This document shows, one piece after another, positions 39,462-41,604 of a DNA stretch of 41,604 nt. The notes under the pieces were generated by a model. That model did no database searches, was not told where the DNA came from, and was given only the letters and a program-made list of their open reading frames with translations. The number at the start of each line of letters is the position of its first letter. Position 1 is the first letter of the stretch. Made by a program: the position numbers and the translations under genes. Origin of the DNA: Lysobacterales bacterium (lineage in GTDB: Bacteria > Pseudomonadota > Gammaproteobacteria > Xanthomonadales > SZUA-5); the NCBI GenBank assembly GCA_019187485.1, contig JABAQR010000044.1, forward strand, positions 1-41,604, read 5' to 3'.

Positions 39462-40207
39462 GTGGCCAGCGTCTCCGTGGAAAGGGCGAGGAAGTTGCGC
39501 AAGAGCAGCGCGCCGACCGCCGCCGAGCGCTCGGGGTGGAATTGTGCACCCATGAAATTGGCGCGTGCGACGATCGCCGCAAATCGCTGCCCGTGCTCGC
39601 AGGCCATCAGCGTGTGCGCATCCTCGGCGGCGGCATAGCTGTGCACGAAATAGGCGTAGTCGCGCGGATCCAGGCCCGCGACCAAAGGATGCGCGCGCCG
39701 CGGAAGCAGCGCATTCCAGCCCATGTGCGGAATGCGCACGCCCGGAACCGCGGTCAGGCGGCGGATGGCGCCGGGCAGGATGGATAGGCAGGGGGTGGGC
39801 AGGAGAGCGGGGCTGGGGGCTGGGGACTGGGGCGCAATGTCCGACGCGCTGGCCTTGTCCGTAGGCTCACGAACGGCGACGGCGCTCCGTTCCCTTGCCC
39901 CAGCCCCCGGCACCCAGTCCCGCTCCTGGCCCGCGCCCTCTTCCGACCCCTCGAACAGCAACTGCATCCCCAGGCAGATCCCGAGCACCGGCTGGGTCAG
40001 CGTCGGCAGCCGCTCGGCGAGCCCGAGCGAGCGCAGTTCGCGCATCGCGGCGGCGGCGGCGCCGACACCCGGCAGCAGCACCCGCGGCGCAGCGCGGATC
40101 GTGTCCCAGTCGCGACTGACCGTGGTCGCGGCGCCCGCGCGTTCGAGCGCGGCGACCACCGAGCCGATGTTGGCGACTCCGGAGTCGACGACGACGATCG
40201 CGCTCAC
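39455..40207 (-). CDS. hisH: HisH: imidazole glycerol phosphate synthase glutaminase subunit, with in-frame insertion
   Basis: This subunit feeds ammonia from glutamine to HisF. It is 250 aa; the family is usually close to 200. The triad is intact: Cys78 in [11 protein letters not shown], His224 and Glu226 in AQFHPERSA. The extra roughly 45 residues form one block (about residues 91–140) between LLFEGSEE and ILPGAIRRL. The block is rich in Pro, Ser, Ala, Arg and includes [15 protein letters not shown]; it is encoded by a tandem-heptamer hairpin element. It lies in a surface loop, so function may be kept. The start is a GTG overlapping the hisB stop (GTGA). Confidence 0.94.
   Translation of the reverse strand: MSAIVVVDSGVANIGSVVAALERAGAATTVSRDWDTIRAAPRVLLPGVGAAAAAMRELRSLGLAERLPTLTQPVLGICLGMQLLFEGSEEGAGQERDWVPGAGARERSAVAVREPTDKASASDIAPQSPAPSPALLPTPCLSILPGAIRRLTAVPGVRIPHMGWNALLPRRAHPLVAGLDPRDYAYFVHSYAAAEDAHTLMACEHGQRFAAIVARANFMGAQFHPERSAAVGALLLRNFLALSTETLATC
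39800..39929. repeat. Tandem-heptamer hairpin element inside hisH (GGGGCTG family)
   Basis: The left arm (about 39800–39833) has CAGGAGAGCGGGGCTGGGGG, then CTGGGGACTGGGG. The right arm (about 39896–39929) is the inverted complement, from CCCCAGCCCCCGGCACCCAG to CCCGCTCCTG. The loop is about 62 nt. The arms match the element in the RND gene. Four G-runs with 2–3 nt loops on the + strand fit a G-quadruplex pattern. Confidence 0.88.
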
Positions 40208-41265
40208 AGCATGCCCTTGGTGCTCGGTAGCGACTCGCCCTCGCGCCGCAGCGCCTGCCGCAGGGTGCGCGCGACCGCCTTGAAGCAGGCCTCGACCATG
40301 TGGTGCGCGTTGTCGCCGCGGACCGTCAGGTGCAGGTTGGCGCCGAGCGCATCGCACAGCGAGCGGAAGAAGTGCGGCACCAGTTCGGTCGGCAGCTCGC
40401 CGACGCGTTCGCGCGGGAAACGGCCGTCGAACTCCAGCCAGGCGCGTCCGGACAGGTCCAGCGCCGCCTGCGCCAGGGTCTCGTCCATCGGCAGCGTGAA
40501 GCCGTAGCGCGCGATGCCACGCTTGTCGCCGAGCGCCTGCCGCAAGGCCTGCCCGAGCGCCAGCGCGGAATCTTCGACGGTGTGGTGCTCGTCGATGTGC
40601 AGGTCGCCCTCGCAGCGCAGCTCCAGCGCGAAGCCGCCGTGGCGGCCGAGCTGTTCCAGCATGTGGTCGAAGAAGCCGAGGCCGGTCGCCACCTGCGCGG
40701 AGCGTTCGCTGTCGAGGTCGACCGTCGCCCGGATCCGGGTCTCCTTCGTGTTGCGCTCGACCGTCGCCTGGCGCGGTGCATTCAGCAGCCGGTGCGCGAT
40801 CTCGGGCCAGGACAGCCCCTGCGGACCGCAGCGGATGCCGGCCACGCCGAGGTTGCGGGCGAACTCGAGGTCGGTTTCGCGATCCCCGATCACCGCGCTG
40901 CGGGCGCGATCCCAGCCCGGATCGGCGAGGTAGTCGAGCATCATGCCGACGCGCGGTTTGCGGGTCTCGCTCTGCTGATGCGGGAAGTGGTTGTCGATGC
41001 GCACCGACGAGAAACCGATGCCCTGCGACTTCAGGATCTGCAGCAGCAGGTTCTGCGGCGGCCAGAAGGTCTCTTCCGGGAAGCTCGGGGTGCCGAGGCC
41101 ATCCTGGTTGGACACCATGACCAGCTCGTAACCGGCGTCGACCAGCCGCTTCAGCGGCACGATCACATCCGGCAGCAGGCGGAACTTGTCGAGCGAATCG
41201 ATCTGCTCGTCGGGTGGCTCCTCGATCAGGGTGCCGTCGCGGTCGATGAAGAGGATCTTGCGCAT
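40204..41265 (-). CDS. hisB: HisB: histidinol-phosphatase / imidazoleglycerol-phosphate dehydratase
   Basis: The 353-aa bifunctional enzyme is of the gammaproteobacterial type. The N-terminal HAD phosphatase has [15 protein letters not shown] (Asp8, Asp10), [10 protein letters not shown] and [10 protein letters not shown]. The C-terminal dehydratase (from about residue 165) has the metal-binding histidines in [35 protein letters not shown] and [14 protein letters not shown]. Its stop overlaps the hisH GTG; a 101-bp gap with a palindrome separates it from hisC. Confidence 0.96.
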   Translation of the reverse strand: MRKILFIDRDGTLIEEPPDEQIDSLDKFRLLPDVIVPLKRLVDAGYELVMVSNQDGLGTPSFPEETFWPPQNLLLQILKSQGIGFSSVRIDNHFPHQQSETRKPRVGMMLDYLADPGWDRARSAVIGDRETDLEFARNLGVAGIRCGPQGLSWPEIAHRLLNAPRQATVERNTKETRIRATVDLDSERSAQVATGLGFFDHMLEQLGRHGGFALELRCEGDLHIDEHHTVEDSALALGQALRQALGDKRGIARYGFTLPMDETLAQAALDLSGRAWLEFDGRFPRERVGELPTELVPHFFRSLCDALGANLHLTVRGDNAHHMVEACFKAVARTLRQALRREGESLPSTKGML

Positions 41266-41336
41266 GTCAGCAGATCGGATCCGAAGGGCAGGTTGTGCCA
41301 AGCGAAGCGTGCGCAACGATGGCGGGCATCGCGATG

Positions 41337-41366
41337 GTCGGGCACGGCCTGCGGCCTTTGCCCGAC
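41337..41366. repeat. Palindrome between hisC and hisB
   Basis: GTCGGGCACGGCC, TGC, then GGCCTTTGCCCGAC: a long imperfect stem abutting the hisC stop codon. It looks like a REP-type palindrome; it may modulate transcript levels between hisC and hisB. No T-run follows. Confidence 0.5.
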
Positions 41367-41604
41367 TTACAGGGCGGCAAGGAAAGCATCGTTCTCTGCC
41401 GGCGTGCCGATGCTCACGCGCAGGCACTGCTGGAGCCCGGGATAGTGGCCGACGTCGCGCACCACCACGCCGCGCTCGCCGAGCCGGAGCCAGGTCGCGC
41501 GTCCATCGTCCACCCGGAAGGCGAGGAAATTCGCCGCGCTCGGCCACAGCTCGCGCACCGCCGGATGCGCCGCGAGCGCCGCCGCCACGCGCGCGCGCTC
41601 GGCG
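41367..41604 (-). CDS. hisC: HisC: histidinol-phosphate aminotransferase (partial, C-terminal end)
   Basis: Only the last 78 or so codons lie in the window. [20 protein letters not shown], then the Asp-Gly-Arg turn and [20 protein letters not shown] with [15 protein letters not shown], match the small C-terminal domain of HisC, including the phosphate-binding Arg in [10 protein letters not shown] lysine lies outside the window. hisG and hisD are expected further right. Confidence 0.93.
   Translation of the reverse strand, partial: AERARVAAALAAHPAVRELWPSAANFLAFRVDDGRATWLRLGERGVVVRDVGHYPGLQQCLRVSIGTPAENDAFLAAL

Noticed and set aside
37957..39582. Apparent hisA–hisF fusion in one open frame
   Set aside because: The upstream part of the frame is a shadow of hisA; hisF starts at a GTG overlapping the hisA stop, and both enzymes are full length separately.
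39455..40207. hisH as a pseudogene because of the odd Pro/Ser-rich block
   Set aside because: The frame is intact, the triad and both flanking conserved regions are present, and overlaps with hisB and hisA are normal.

Overview
The window looks like chromosomal DNA from a high-GC gammaproteobacterium, most likely of the Xanthomonadales/Lysobacterales. The reasons are the high GC at third codon positions, the bifunctional hisB and fused hisIE in a tightly overlapping his operon, the lipase–foldase pair, an M2 peptidase, Slp and entericidin lipoproteins, and a BaeSR-type two-component pair. No plasmid or phage backbone is visible. Taxonomy is inferred from gene content only.

Layout. 1–1360: partial gene end, one small hypothetical gene, then about 990 bp without a convincing gene but with a duplicated palindromic repeat. 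1361–6778: TetR regulator, membrane-fusion lipoprotein and RND pump (right to left), with a TetR-like operator in front of the regulator. 6982–12002: small membrane protein, Maf/YceF, MoxR ATPase, DUF58 protein and TgpA-like transglutaminase. 12034–15209: Slp lipoprotein, nfuA, pterin dehydratase, CPBP-like membrane protein. 15379–17364: secreted lipase and its foldase, followed by a 163-bp MITE. 17818–21184: TPM-domain protein, membrane protein, RCC1-repeat secreted protein. 21245–22520: remnant region (decayed Y1-type transposase, truncated ORF) beside tRNA-Phe. 22521–29673: sufS, M2 peptidase, GT-C-like membrane protein, M50B protein, entericidin, threonylcarbamoyl-AMP synthase. 29801–33616: acetolactate-synthase-like ThDP enzyme, VapBC toxin–antitoxin, aldehyde dehydrogenase. 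33772–37134: tadA, orn, BaeR/BaeS-like pair. 37286–41604: hisC(partial)-hisB-hisH-hisA-hisF-hisIE, right to left.

Most unusual feature. At least seven places, plus one or two solitary arms, carry elements built the same way: a G/purine-rich arm of short tandem repeats (mostly 7-mers, also 8- to 10-mers), a unique loop of about 30–215 nt, then the inverted complementary arm. Arm sequences fall into several families (GGGGCTG, GTGAGTA, GAGGGCAC, GACGCGGA, GGACGCAAAG, GGTTGTC). The purine-rich arm is always 5'. Most lie in gene gaps, often touching a start or stop codon. Three lie in frame inside genes: hisH, the RND pump, and the signal-peptide region of the fusion protein. The loops look unrelated to one another. 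This resembles in outline the in-frame Rickettsia palindromic elements and the cyanobacterial STRR heptamer repeats, but here with diverse arm families and hairpin geometry; I regard it as the best candidate for an undescribed repeat system in this window.
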